DNA from: Bacteroidota bacterium
GTDB lineage: Bacteria > Bacteroidota > Bacteroidia > NS11-12g > UBA955
Assembly: GCA_963169345.1 (NCBI GenBank)
Contig: CAUJCT010000054.1
Coordinates: 1-53,444, forward strand
DNA: 53,444 nt
Direction: 5' to 3'
The position numbers and the translations under genes were made by a program. The notes beneath the pieces are model-generated. The model was not told the origin of the DNA and ran no database searches. It worked only from the letters and a program-made list of their open reading frames with translations. Of this stretch, positions 7,928 to 16,464 are shown in pieces. Positions within the stretch are counted from its first letter, which is position 1; every line of letters starts with the position of its first letter.

Positions 7928-9484
7928 TTATTCGTAGTAATCTTCTCCTCTTATGTTATCATGCTTGGGCATATTGAACAAGTCTCCGCCTGACTCGTCT
8001 TCAAGCTTATCAAGTCCTTTTATCAGTATATTCTGAACAGCCATATAGTGATAGGTATTAAATGTCAATGCTCTTTTGCAAGCATTGTTCAATCGCTCGT
8101 TTCCAACCTTCTTGGCCATGCCTAAAACCCCTAAACAAGATTTATAAGCCTGCTCGGGATGTTGTTTTTTCTTCAGGATATTGATGATCATAAGTTTTGT
8201 TTCCTGGCCAATGGATTCTCCCCAGGTGATGAAGCGTTCCGGATTCCAGTCGTTAACGAACTTATGCGCAGAGGCCAAATGATCTGTAATGGTGGTGTGG
8301 TTGTATGGACTTTTTGTGCGCTTATGGGTAGCAATCAGATTATAATCATAATAAATGTCTACCTGTGATTTTGAGAAGATGATCTTTACGCGTTTACCTA
8401 TGAACTGGTATGGAACACTGTAATAATGTTTATCCGGCGTCAGGCACACATAATTGTTTTTAGGAACCGTTACCATGAGTTGCTGCTTAAGTTCATACCT
8501 GAGCTTAGGGAGCGGTTTTAACGCCTCTTTTTCAATGTCGTTGAACTGTGATCGACGCGAGTATTCTCTCCCCTTTAATGGGGCATCGTTATGCAGCTCC
8601 AATTGCTTCCATACATCTTCATTCAAGGATTCAAGGGTATGGTAAGTATTCTTCCTTAAAGCCGCATAGATTCTAGTATAGATGATCTTCACTGCTCCTT
8701 CAACCAAGGCCTTATCTTTCGGACGGTAAGCTCTGGCTGGTAAGATATCGGTATCGTAATGCAGAGCAAAGTCAGCGAAGGTTTCATTAATGGTTGGTTC
8801 ATATCGGTTGCTTTTTGTGACCGCTGCTTTCAGATTGTCAGGCACTATAGCACCCGGCACACCTTGGAAGTAATGAAGTGCATTTTCACAAGCCATAATA
8901 AAATCGGCTTTCTGCTGCGAGTCAACCACCTCTACATAGGTGAGCTGGCTAGCACCCAATATGGCAACGAACACTTCTTTCTCAAGTAGCTCTCCCGTAT
9001 CCGGATCTACAATTTTCAACTTGGATCCGGCATAATCCACATACATTTTATCGCCGGCTTTGTGATGGATATGCATCGATGGATTGGAACGCTTGATCCA
9101 CTGTCGGTACAAGTGGCCGAACTGTGAACGACGGTATCCTTCGGGATAGAGATTAACATACTCGAACCAAAGCATCTCAAGCGTTACACCGGGCTTTTTT
9201 AATTCTTTTTCGACGTAAGGAAAATGGTTCTTTAGCTGCTTGTATTTATAGGATTCCTCAGGTATTTTTAAAGTTGACTTACCAAATAATTCATTTAAGC
9301 CGTAATCATCCAGACCGTCTATTTCACTCATGCTGATCTTTAGTTCATTGAACTTAATGATATACTTTTTAACCGTGTTTCGGGCTACTCCGGTTTGCTT
9401 ACTGATAAATTTTGTGCCCTTCTTGTGCGTGTATAACCGCAGTATTTGACGTATTTTACTCATAATAATGGTGTTGTTAGACAT
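7928..9484 (-). CDS. istA: IS21 transposase IstA
   Basis: The 518-residue DDE transposase begins with an HTH (KFISKQTGVARNTVKKYI) for terminal-repeat binding. An rve integrase core follows, starting at GDKMYVDYAGSKL (first catalytic Asp), then IVPDNLKAAV (second Asp) and a later Glu near KALVEGAVK. The C-terminal beta-domain (YVCLTPDKHYYSVPYQFIGK) is typical. Length is full and no frameshift is seen, so the element may still be active. M1 (9484) or M8 could be the start. It is transcribed leftwards into istB. Confidence 0.93.
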   Translation of the reverse strand: MSNNTIIMSKIRQILRLYTHKKGTKFISKQTGVARNTVKKYIIKFNELKISMSEIDGLDDYGLNELFGKSTLKIPEESYKYKQLKNHFPYVEKELKKPGVTLEMLWFEYVNLYPEGYRRSQFGHLYRQWIKRSNPSMHIHHKAGDKMYVDYAGSKLKIVDPDTGELLEKEVFVAILGASQLTYVEVVDSQQKADFIMACENALHYFQGVPGAIVPDNLKAAVTKSNRYEPTINETFADFALHYDTDILPARAYRPKDKALVEGAVKIIYTRIYAALRKNTYHTLESLNEDVWKQLELHNDAPLKGREYSRRSQFNDIEKEALKPLPKLRYELKQQLMVTVPKNNYVCLTPDKHYYSVPYQFIGKRVKIIFSKSQVDIYYDYNLIATHKRTKSPYNHTTITDHLASAHKFVNDWNPERFITWGESIGQETKLMIINILKKKQHPEQAYKSCLGVLGMAKKVGNERLNNACKRALTFNTYHYMAVQNILIKGLDKLEDESGGDLFNMPKHDNIRGEDYYE

Positions 9485-9540
9485 GGAGATAAAATAAAGC
9501 GTTAACGCTTTATTTTATCTCCCATATTCACCAAAAACTA

Positions 9541-9680
9541 TGGGTTCAATCGAATGAAAAATCAGGGGGTCAATTTGCTCCGTTTTCAGGGGGTCAGTTT
9601 GAATCGGCAGACGGGGGTCAATTTCAAACGGCAAAGGGGGGTCAGTTTAAATCGTTTTTAGGGGGTCAGTTTGACCGGCA
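9541..9680. repeat. IS21 right-end repeats, 24-bp period
   Basis: GGGGGTCA occurs at 9565, 9589, 9613, 9637 and 9661, exactly 24 bp apart, with a degenerate sixth copy (TGGGTTCA) at 9541. They are the inverted counterpart of the left-end array. Between istA and the array (9485-9540) I see only AT-rich sequence that should contain the istA promoter. Confidence 0.85.
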
Positions 9681-9906
9681 TTTCCATTAATGAACACTTC
9701 ACATGGATGTTTTCGGTATTGTTTATCCTATCCGATACCAGCGAATGTCCTCTATCCGCACCTATGTGAATAAAGTACTTCTTAAAAATGTCCCTGTAGT
9801 TCCAATACGTTCGATGCAGATTTTCATCGGTTGTCTGTGTGAATGATAGAATTGGCCATAGCAAAGTAATAAGGACCATAGTTCCAGTTTGAATTTTGTT
9901 TTTCAT
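9681..9906 (-). pseudogene. Exported protein truncated by IS21
   Basis: About 75 codons survive, beginning with a signal peptide (MKNKIQTGTMVLITLLWPIL, cleavage near SFTQ-T) and then WNYRDIFKKYFIHIGADRG. The frame continues a few codons into the IS (PVKLTP) and stops there, so the rest of the gene is missing. The motif resembles the N-terminus of much longer secreted Bacteroidota proteins (recollection, not verified). It lies 15 bp downstream of a lipoprotein gene on the same strand, so the pair was probably an operon. The missing part is not on the left side of the IS. Confidence 0.6.
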
Positions 9907-9921
9907 ATTTATACCTAAAGT

Positions 9922-10689
9922 TTATTTTTCTAAGTGGTAACGGATTAATTCCCAACGGTTTAGTTTTTTTTCGTTATTTGAATACAAATAAAGGCTGTCT
10001 TCCATGGCTATGATTCCAACGCCCTTTCCCCAATAAAATTTACCAAAATTAGCTGGGCCACAGCCACCTGGAACATTTTTTGGCATCCGAATCATATCAA
10101 ATGAATATACGTCATTATAAAACACTCCTACATCATAAAATGTGCTGTCGCTCCATTTTATCTGGTTATAGTGTTCGTATTTATTGGGATTAACTTTTAA
10201 AGGGAATGGATATTGAAAAATATAACCTGATGTTCCACTTTTGGGTCCATCAAATGTCATCTCACAAAACTGAACACTAAAAAAATTATTTGGATCAAAA
10301 CCAGTAACATCAGGTAATACACGCTGTGTGTATGAATGATACGAAGCACTATGAATATCGCTTCTCAATTTAAATTCAATTGCGGTATATGTTACGTCCA
10401 GCCACCTATAATCCATTCCCTTGGTAGTCTGGACAAATGTGTCGCAATAAGCCATATACAAGCTGTCAAGTTCGCCTGTATAACTGTTTTTGTAAATCCA
10501 ATAAGAACCTTGTTTGAAATATAGGTAGTCCTTGGCACCACCAAGTGGATAAGGCCCGAAACTTCGAGGTGTGCAATCGCTGACTTTATACCCCCACCTG
10601 TCGTTACATTTACATTCGTTGCTACGGCAACATGACTCAAAAATTAAAATGATAATTACCGAAAGTATGATTATTGTTTTTTTTCTCAT
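9922..10689 (-). CDS. Putative lipoprotein, unknown function
   Basis: The 255-residue product starts with a positively charged, very hydrophobic leader ending FESC-C at residues 17-21. This is a non-ideal lipobox, so lipidation at C20 is likely but not certain. The mature part opens with several cysteines (CRSNECKC), then a beta-rich region with YFKQGSYWIYKNS. That segment is common in small Bacteroidota lipoproteins but has no known function. It is likely in an operon with the truncated gene downstream. From 10690 to 11013 I see no gene, only AT-rich sequence. Confidence 0.65.
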   Translation of the reverse strand: MRKKTIIILSVIIILIFESCCRSNECKCNDRWGYKVSDCTPRSFGPYPLGGAKDYLYFKQGSYWIYKNSYTGELDSLYMAYCDTFVQTTKGMDYRWLDVTYTAIEFKLRSDIHSASYHSYTQRVLPDVTGFDPNNFFSVQFCEMTFDGPKSGTSGYIFQYPFPLKVNPNKYEHYNQIKWSDSTFYDVGVFYNDVYSFDMIRMPKNVPGGCGPANFGKFYWGKGVGIIAMEDSLYLYSNNEKKLNRWELIRYHLEK

Positions 10690-11013
10690 CTTGTTTAAAT
10701 CGCTAATCTAATAATATACCTACTCCGAGATCGAAATAAGCTCAGGTTTTAGTTTTCAAAAGACATAGCAAGTTTAATGAATTAGTTCCTTAAAACCAAA
10801 CTTTTATTCAGAACAAGAAAATGACTGGAATATAGCCAATAAACCAAGCAGAAACAACTAGAAATCAATATTCAACAATTGACAAACTATTTAAATAATA
10901 TTAACAAATTGATTCATGTTTGTATTCATTAAGATGGCAAGCTGTTTCCACAAACTTTCATTATGCCTACCTACAGGTTTTGTACCTGATCCCACTGACC
11001 CCATACCCCAAAA

Positions 11014-11069
11014 CTATTTGACTTGATCCTATTTGACTTGAACCCAATGTTATGCAAATTGTTATGCAA
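11014..11069. repeat. Two short tandem repeats beside the tRNA
   Basis: A 15-bp unit CTATTTGACTTGA(T/A)C is tandem at 11014-11028 and 11029-11043. A 12-bp unit beginning TGTTATGCAA follows at 11048 and 11060. They lie just beyond the terminator of the CAU tRNA, on the side where elements integrating into the tRNA 3' end would have their attachment and arm sites. A recombination role is inference. Confidence 0.4.
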
Positions 11070-11074
11070 CTGAA

Positions 11075-11110
11075 AATAAAAAAGGGTCTCAGATGTTGAC
11101 CGAGACCCTT
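11075..11110 (-). terminator. Terminator of the CAU tRNA
   Basis: On the minus strand AAGGGTCTC pairs perfectly with GAGACCCTT (arms 11102-11110 and 11082-11090) across an 11-nt loop, followed by a T-rich run. This is a good intrinsic terminator 14 bp after the tRNA. Confidence 0.8.
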
Positions 11111-11123
11111 AATTATATTGCTG

Positions 11124-11197
11124 TGGGCCTTCTAGGGATCGAACCTAGTACCCTCTGATTATGAGTCAGATGCTCTAACCGAATGAGCTAAAGGCCC
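11124..11197 (-). tRNA. tRNA with CAU anticodon (Met, or Ile2)
   Basis: A 74-nt cloverleaf reads GGGCCTTTAGCTC... to ...GGCCCA. The acceptor stem GGGCCTT/AAGGCCC pairs fully, the anticodon stem is TCTGA/TCAGA, the loop is CTCATAA and the T-arm contains GGTTCGATCCC. No CCA is encoded. CAU can be elongator Met, or Ile2 after lysidine modification. I cannot decide between them from sequence alone. It is not initiator-like. Its 3' end faces the accessory region to the left. Confidence 0.92.
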
Positions 11198-11209
11198 AAA
11201 AAAGGAGTG

Positions 11210-11241
11210 CAAAGATAAGATTACTCTTTCTTATTGGCAAA
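11210..11241 (-). promoter_or_regulatory. Promoter of the CAU tRNA
   Basis: On the minus strand the -7 box TATCTTTG (11210-11217) and a TTTG -33 element (11238-11241) are 20 nt apart. This is the Bacteroidota sigma-factor arrangement. The tRNA begins about 12 nt after the -7 box. Confidence 0.75.
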
Positions 11242-11286
11242 TGGAATTAAAATTTATATGATTTTGATGAAGCGAGGTATCCTCTG

Positions 11287-11304
11287 TCCCGATAGTTATC
11301 GGGA
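11287..11304. repeat. Palindrome TCCCGATAGTTATCGGGA
   Basis: A hairpin with 8-bp arms and a 2-nt loop separates the intact tRNA unit from its partial copy. Similar CCCGATA...TATCGGG palindromes are common dispersed repeats in Bacteroidota genomes (general knowledge). Here it lies exactly at the edge of the duplicated segment, so it may mark the recombination joint. Confidence 0.7.
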
Positions 11305-11390
11305 GAGTCAGATGCTCTAACCGAATGAGCTAAAGGCCCAAAAAAGGAGTGTAAAGATAAGACTACTCTTTCTTATTGGCAAATGGAATT
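11305..11390 (-). repeat. Partial duplicate of the tRNA 5' half and promoter
   Basis: These 86 bp repeat 11163-11248 with two mismatches, 142 bp away. The copy contains the -33 element, a degraded -7 box (TATCTTTA instead of TATCTTTG), and the tRNA from its 5' end to the anticodon stem. It then breaks at the TCCCGATA palindrome. It is a tRNA pseudogene lacking the 3' half. From 11391 to 11517 I see no gene; this space should hold the promoter of the next plus-strand gene. Confidence 0.85.
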
Positions 11391-11517
11391 TAGTTAGCAT
11401 TAATTTATAATAAACCGATATCCCAATTCCAACTTTTTACATTTACAATATTTCTCATCTCCCTTCCGTTTAACCAAACTAAATCATTCATTTACTCTCG
11501 CACTTTAAAATTCAAAC

Positions 11518-12846
11518 ATGATGAAATCTATTGCTTTCTTAATTTGCCTCCTGTTTAGTCAGGTTTATGGCCAGTCTTCAAATAGCTTTTTGGTGGTGTT
11601 TAATCCTGATCAGACAAGTATGGGTGATGCTCAGAAAAAATCAGTTGATGATGCAGCAGCTAAACTTAAAAATGGCGCCACCGCTACTTTTCTCCCCTTG
11701 GCCTATGACAGTATTTACGACTTATATCGCTTTACCTCTAAAGCCAAAGAACAAGCTCAGGCTATTGCCGATTATGCCTCTACTCGTGGTTTTTCCCTGA
11801 TTGGTATGCCCCGAAATTTTCCGAGCAGTTTCAGCGGACTGAGTGTTGGTGTTAATATGAAATATACTGCTCCAAGCATCGCCGAACAAACTCAAATTAC
11901 TCCAGCACAAAATCCAACAAGTCTAAACAGTTTCTATCCCGATAAACCTTCTCAGTTCTTTATTATCAATCCTCTTAGAGATACCATCATTATTGGGAAA
12001 GAAGGCACTATGTTGCACTTTCCGGCAGGAAGTATGTTGAGCAAAAAACCGGTTGAGATAGAACTAAAAGAATTTTACAGTTTCACCGACTATCTCAAAA
12101 ATGGTTTAACTACCTCCTCTAATGGTCAACTTCTGATTACCGGTGGAAGTATCTACTTAAATGCAAAAGAAAATGAGGGTGCTAAAAAACAAGTTGGCAT
12201 CAATCAGGAAATTGGTGTGGGTGTCGATTTTACATTGGGAAAAACGGATACTGCTATGCAGATTTTTATTAAAGACCCAAGAGTAAAGGATGAAGTCAAC
12301 TGGATATTACCTAAAACACGCACCTACAGGGAAACATGGTCGATGACAGAAATTGTTTACGGCCCTGGTGGAACCATCATTTCGAAAAAGACTTACAATT
12401 CGAAAGAGGAATGGGAAAAGCACTTAAAAGAAGAAGCGGATAAAAAGGCATTGGAAGCCAAGAAAAATCAAGAAAGAGAACTAACAGAGTTAAAGATGAT
12501 AAGCAAGCTTCAAATCTATGATCTAGGCTTTATAAACTGCGATAAGTTTTACAATGAACCGGTAATGGATATAAACTTTGTTGCTGATAGTTTATATGGT
12601 GCCGAATACTATCTGGTTTATACAGATATCAGAGGTGTTCTCAAAGGTAAGGTCAATAATAATATTGTTCGGTTTAGCTCTATTTCCAAAAGTAAATCTG
12701 CAGTTTTAATAGCGGTTTGTATTGTCGATAAGCAACCTTACTTCTTTAAATGCACAGTTGGTGCTAATGGCAAAATCAGCAGTAAAATTGTACTTGCACC
12801 TGTTACCGAGACTTACCTCGACCAACAACTGGCTATACTGAAATGA
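11518..12846 (+). CDS. Exported protein of unknown function (ZU5-like middle)
   Basis: The 442-residue protein has a clear signal peptide (MMKSIAFLICLLFSQVYGQS, cleaved after G or Q). Residues about 140-230 read PSQFFIINPLRDTIIIGKEG, then TMLHFPAGSM and VEIELKEFYSFTDYLKNGLT. This resembles ZU5-type or carboxypeptidase-regulatory-like beta domains seen in Bacteroidota surface proteins. A lysine/glutamate-rich helix (about 300-325) separates it from a C-terminal beta region. No enzyme motif is visible and there is no T9SS sorting domain, so it is probably periplasmic or outer-membrane associated. Together with the next gene it forms a tandem pair of exported proteins. Confidence 0.65.
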   Translation: MMKSIAFLICLLFSQVYGQSSNSFLVVFNPDQTSMGDAQKKSVDDAAAKLKNGATATFLPLAYDSIYDLYRFTSKAKEQAQAIADYASTRGFSLIGMPRNFPSSFSGLSVGVNMKYTAPSIAEQTQITPAQNPTSLNSFYPDKPSQFFIINPLRDTIIIGKEGTMLHFPAGSMLSKKPVEIELKEFYSFTDYLKNGLTTSSNGQLLITGGSIYLNAKENEGAKKQVGINQEIGVGVDFTLGKTDTAMQIFIKDPRVKDEVNWILPKTRTYRETWSMTEIVYGPGGTIISKKTYNSKEEWEKHLKEEADKKALEAKKNQERELTELKMISKLQIYDLGFINCDKFYNEPVMDINFVADSLYGAEYYLVYTDIRGVLKGKVNNNIVRFSSISKSKSAVLIAVCIVDKQPYFFKCTVGANGKISSKIVLAPVTETYLDQQLAILK

Positions 12847-12861
12847 TGACATTTGGAATTT

Positions 12862-12884
12862 TGCAAACTAATGTCTAGTTTGCA
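12862..12884 (+). terminator. Weak hairpin after 11518-12846
   Basis: TGCAAACT (12862-12869) pairs with AGTTTGCA (12877-12884) across a 7-nt loop, followed by TTAAAAT rather than a true T-run. It is a possible weak terminator or pause between the two exported-protein genes. Confidence 0.4.
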
Positions 12885-12922
12885 TTAAAATAACTAATGC
12901 TAGTCTCAAAAATCCAATCATT

Positions 12923-14437
12923 ATGAAAAATTTTCTTTTCTTATTTTCAGCTCTTCTTACATTTTGCAATTCTTATTGTCAAAGCCCTAAAGTATCCGTT
13001 AGTGAATTTGTAAAACATTCCAAGTCCAACATTTTTATAGGTGTTTTTACAGTCGGAGAAAAACGCTTTATGTTGACTGCCGAAGGCGCTGTCTATTTTT
13101 CTGCCATTTATCCTATAACGAATGACAACTCCATTGGCGAAGCCATCAAACAGGAAAATGTAATAGTAGGTGTAGCTGGCATGACCTGTAAAAAATGTCT
13201 ATACATAGAGAGCATTATTGTCAACAACGATCAAACATTCCTGTTTTATTCCAAAAGAGAAGGAACATTGGCAACTATATACTATGTGAAACTGGATGAT
13301 GACTGTATTATTAGAGAAGAGGAAGCCGTTGAGGTCATGAAACTGAAACTATCTCATTTATCCAAATCCACTGATTTTGTTGTCAGTCAATCCCCTGATA
13401 AATCAAAAATCTTAGTGGCAGGCATGAACAGAGGTAGCGCCAAAAACTGTGATTTTAATTTCAAAGTATACTCGGCTAAAATGGGCAATATGATTTGGGA
13501 AAAAACCTTTGAAGCAGCCAGAACTGATAAAGGAACTCTTGGAGGAATGACCAATTTTTCTACTATCAGCGATTCTGAAATACCCAATAACAATAACTTT
13601 TTAATCAATAACGATGGTCGTGCGTATTTTCTCTCTGATTGGGAAAATCCATCCGGTAAAAAACACGAATTGACCTATATTTCAATAGACCAAAACGGCA
13701 AAACCAAAACCACAGCAGAAGTCCCATTTAAGGGCGAATACTATGTGCGTCAGCTATTTCGCTTAACACCTACTGGCAAGGCTAATCTAATTTTGTTTTA
13801 CAACACTGAAAAAATACAAGCTGAGATGACCAATCAATGGGGCGCTGATGTCAATGCCATGTCTTTTCAGGAATATGATGGCAATAAAGTAGTGGTTAAG
13901 GCCGATTACAAACTTACAGAAGAAGAACAAGGCAAGTTTTATCCTATAAAATTTAGAAAACCAAAGTCTGACTACAGAATTGGAGGTTATGATATAGCGC
14001 GCATTATTGATCTACCAAATGGAGACATTGCTTTTCTTTTACATCAAACCTTTAGCACTGTAGCAACTGAAAGACCATTTTCAAACACTGCCCATGGATT
14101 TACTTGTGTATTAACCTTAGATTCTGGCTACAACATCAAAAGCACACAAAGTTTTGTCAGTAAAAATAAATATGCATGGCGTCGTTTCTATTATAAAAGC
14201 AATTGCAATCTGATGCTAATCAACCAAAAACTTCATTTAATCTATATAGATGAAAGTGACAATTTGATTGCTCAGATTATTGATGACACAAAAATCAAAG
14301 GCACTAACTTCGGGACAAGTATTCTGGCTCTAAAAGCTTTCCCTTTCCTAGACTTTATTCTAGTAAATAAAGATGAATTGCTCATTCCTTTAAGCTCTAA
14401 AAAGAACAAGTATGGCTTAGCAACAGTAAAACTTTGA
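12923..14437 (+). CDS. Exported protein of unknown function
   Basis: The 504-residue protein starts with a signal peptide (MKNFLFLFSALLTFCNSYCQ). The mature part alternates short beta-strand-like segments with YxxxRL and FLLHQTFS-type repeats, suggesting a beta-propeller or similar all-beta fold. A CKKC-like pair (C93, C96) occurs in the region MTCKKCLYI. No catalytic motif, transmembrane segment or T9SS domain is visible. It ends 13 bp before the convergent gene at 14451, with no obvious terminator between them. I do not recognise the family. Confidence 0.6.
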   Translation: MKNFLFLFSALLTFCNSYCQSPKVSVSEFVKHSKSNIFIGVFTVGEKRFMLTAEGAVYFSAIYPITNDNSIGEAIKQENVIVGVAGMTCKKCLYIESIIVNNDQTFLFYSKREGTLATIYYVKLDDDCIIREEEAVEVMKLKLSHLSKSTDFVVSQSPDKSKILVAGMNRGSAKNCDFNFKVYSAKMGNMIWEKTFEAARTDKGTLGGMTNFSTISDSEIPNNNNFLINNDGRAYFLSDWENPSGKKHELTYISIDQNGKTKTTAEVPFKGEYYVRQLFRLTPTGKANLILFYNTEKIQAEMTNQWGADVNAMSFQEYDGNKVVVKADYKLTEEEQGKFYPIKFRKPKSDYRIGGYDIARIIDLPNGDIAFLLHQTFSTVATERPFSNTAHGFTCVLTLDSGYNIKSTQSFVSKNKYAWRRFYYKSNCNLMLINQKLHLIYIDESDNLIAQIIDDTKIKGTNFGTSILALKAFPFLDFILVNKDELLIPLSSKKNKYGLATVKL

Positions 14438-14450
14438 GTTTTGATTAAAG

Positions 14451-16463
14451 CTAATCCTCCTGTAAATCCTCTTCTCCCCCTCCAAATATCTTTTCCAGCA
14501 AATTGCGTTTTAATGCGCCATCTTTGTATTTCTCCTTGAAATCATACTCTCCATTAGGTTTGTAATACTTCCAGGTGCCATCTTTGATTCCTTTGTTATA
14601 TCTCCCCTTCACCTTAATAACACCATTCTCATAATACTCAATATACGCACCATCCATCACAGTGCCATCCATTTCAACACTCGACTTCGGATTGCCATTG
14701 TCGTAATACGTTGTATTCATATTGTCCTGGAAATTCTTAATTAAGAATAGATCCATTGCACTCAAGGTATCTTTATCGTCATCAACCACATTGGTATCTA
14801 CTAACTCAACAGGTGCAGTCCAAGGCGTATATTGAGTTCCAAATACCGAACGCATTCTGTCTCCATCGCCTGATAAACTTAAGCCAACATGCGTGAAACA
14901 ACGAATATATGGTTGATTTTTCTGAGAACTTTTCCATTTTTCCGAATTCAACAAACCTTTGAAATTTGCAAAATGTCTGTCAGGACTAAAATAGGCCAAT
15001 ACACTGGTCTTATCAGCAAAATTAGTTCTGAATTCACGATAAGCTGCTTTGTTTGACAAGGTTTTCTGCGCCACAAAATCGTCAATGGTAAGTAACAATG
15101 TTTTTGGGTCATCACTTAACACCACATAATCGCCCAGAATGGTGTAATACGGTTTATCAATTTTAGCAAACAACCTTCCGAATACCGACTTAAACAAGCC
15201 TTTTACCTGAAGGTATTTGATTTCATAACCATTGTACACAACATTGGTAAATCTAATAGGCGTGCGCTTCCTGACTTGCTTTTCTATGATGGCTAAATTT
15301 TCTTTAGCAGACGTAATATCATTGGCTTTAATGGCCATAATGCTTCTGACTTTATTGCCAATTAATTTATCTGTCTCGTATTGCGCTAATGCAATTTCAG
15401 AACCCATCCAGTCAAATAAATTTTTCTGAATGTTGATGTTGAGCATTTTCTGAATCTTCTTAAATGCGGCTTGTTGCTCAGAATAAGCTTTAGCATCGTT
15501 TTGCATAAACTTATCCAGATTCTCATAAAAAGTATTGAAATCATTGAACCCCAGACTTAAAAAGAAGGACGCTTTTTCAGAAAACACTTTTTCAGCATCG
15601 GTACTTGATTTACCCGACACAGACAATGCCTGCAAATACGAACTCAAACTGTCATTCACAATCGAATAACCATCAGCCATCAATAAATTGTTCTCAAGTG
15701 TGCAGTCGAATCCTGAGTAAAACATTGATGCAAACAATGATTTCACATCAGTAACATCGTCCATATATACACCCAAATACTGATGAAATGTCGAATAATT
15801 AATAAATACTCGACACATTCCTTCATCTGAAGTCAGTTGATTCACTTCAGTAAATTTTGGATTCATGCCGAACTGTGTTTCAGGCGCTAGTGAACTGGTA
15901 ATGACTTTATCGATTAACCCTTTGTTATAAGAACAAACCAGGTAATTCTTTACATAAGCAATAGATAAAACATCCCTTGTTTTTTCATCCAGATATTCAT
16001 TGACTTCGATATCCTGAAAGCTTCTGACGGTATGCACGTATCCAAGTTTTTTAACAAGACTGGTTAAAGAAGCTTTAACAATATCCGATTTAGAAGCTTC
16101 AGCCATATCTGCATAGTAAACAAAATCATAGTCCTTCGCTTTAGTCATGTGAATAGATATGAGCAGGTGTCTTTGCCCAAGGAGTGAAAACACCTGTTGA
16201 TTGGATTTAATGAGATCATCCATCATATCCGCATTTTCAGTTATTTCGGCGAAAGCAGGAAATGTTTTCAAACCAATCCACATATCACTCGAACTGAACT
16301 TTTGCCAATTACCCACAGGGTCTTTGGTTTCAACAACCATCACTGCATCTTCGGGCACAAGATAAAACCCGTCAATAAATTTATTTGGCGACCATTTCAA
16401 CCACAATAAATAGCCTCCAATGGCGACCAATAGAATGACCAGTATGATTAAAAATTTCTTCAT
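14451..16463 (-). CDS. DUF3352-like membrane-anchored protein with MORN-like tail
   Basis: The 670-residue protein has one N-terminal membrane anchor (MKKFLIILVILLVAIGGYLL) followed by a long extracytoplasmic domain. That domain starts with YLVPEDAVMVVETKDP, the type of opening seen in DUF3352/DUF4836 proteins. Residues about 600-655 hold two or three MORN/YwqK-type repeats (YYENGVIKVKGRYNKGIKDG, then WKYYKPNGEYDFKEKY), a fusion typical of Bacteroidota envelope proteins. The gene starts one base after the oligoendopeptidase stop, so both are in one transcript. Function is unknown. An envelope sensor or quality-control role is only a guess. Confidence 0.65.
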   Translation of the reverse strand: MKKFLIILVILLVAIGGYLLWLKWSPNKFIDGFYLVPEDAVMVVETKDPVGNWQKFSSSDMWIGLKTFPAFAEITENADMMDDLIKSNQQVFSLLGQRHLLISIHMTKAKDYDFVYYADMAEASKSDIVKASLTSLVKKLGYVHTVRSFQDIEVNEYLDEKTRDVLSIAYVKNYLVCSYNKGLIDKVITSSLAPETQFGMNPKFTEVNQLTSDEGMCRVFINYSTFHQYLGVYMDDVTDVKSLFASMFYSGFDCTLENNLLMADGYSIVNDSLSSYLQALSVSGKSSTDAEKVFSEKASFFLSLGFNDFNTFYENLDKFMQNDAKAYSEQQAAFKKIQKMLNINIQKNLFDWMGSEIALAQYETDKLIGNKVRSIMAIKANDITSAKENLAIIEKQVRKRTPIRFTNVVYNGYEIKYLQVKGLFKSVFGRLFAKIDKPYYTILGDYVVLSDDPKTLLLTIDDFVAQKTLSNKAAYREFRTNFADKTSVLAYFSPDRHFANFKGLLNSEKWKSSQKNQPYIRCFTHVGLSLSGDGDRMRSVFGTQYTPWTAPVELVDTNVVDDDKDTLSAMDLFLIKNFQDNMNTTYYDNGNPKSSVEMDGTVMDGAYIEYYENGVIKVKGRYNKGIKDGTWKYYKPNGEYDFKEKYKDGALKRNLLEKIFGGGEEDLQED

Positions 16464-16464
16464 A

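Larger units (their letters stand above)
7002..9680 (-). mobile_element. IS21-family insertion sequence, intact
   Basis: The element contains both IS21 genes (istA then istB on the minus strand) and multiple terminal repeats at each end. The outermost units read GCCGATGATATTGACCCCC at 7003-7021 on the left and, on the complementary strand, GCCGGTCAAACTGACCCCC at 9661-9679 on the right (14 of 19 identical). The bases 5' of 7002 and 3' of 9680 (GGAAT and TTTCC) do not match, so no target duplication is visible. Exact ends are uncertain by a few bases. Confidence 0.85.

Noticed and set aside
11287..11304. The TCCCGATA palindrome as a transcription terminator
   Set aside because: No T-run follows on either strand, so I list it as a repeat rather than a terminator.
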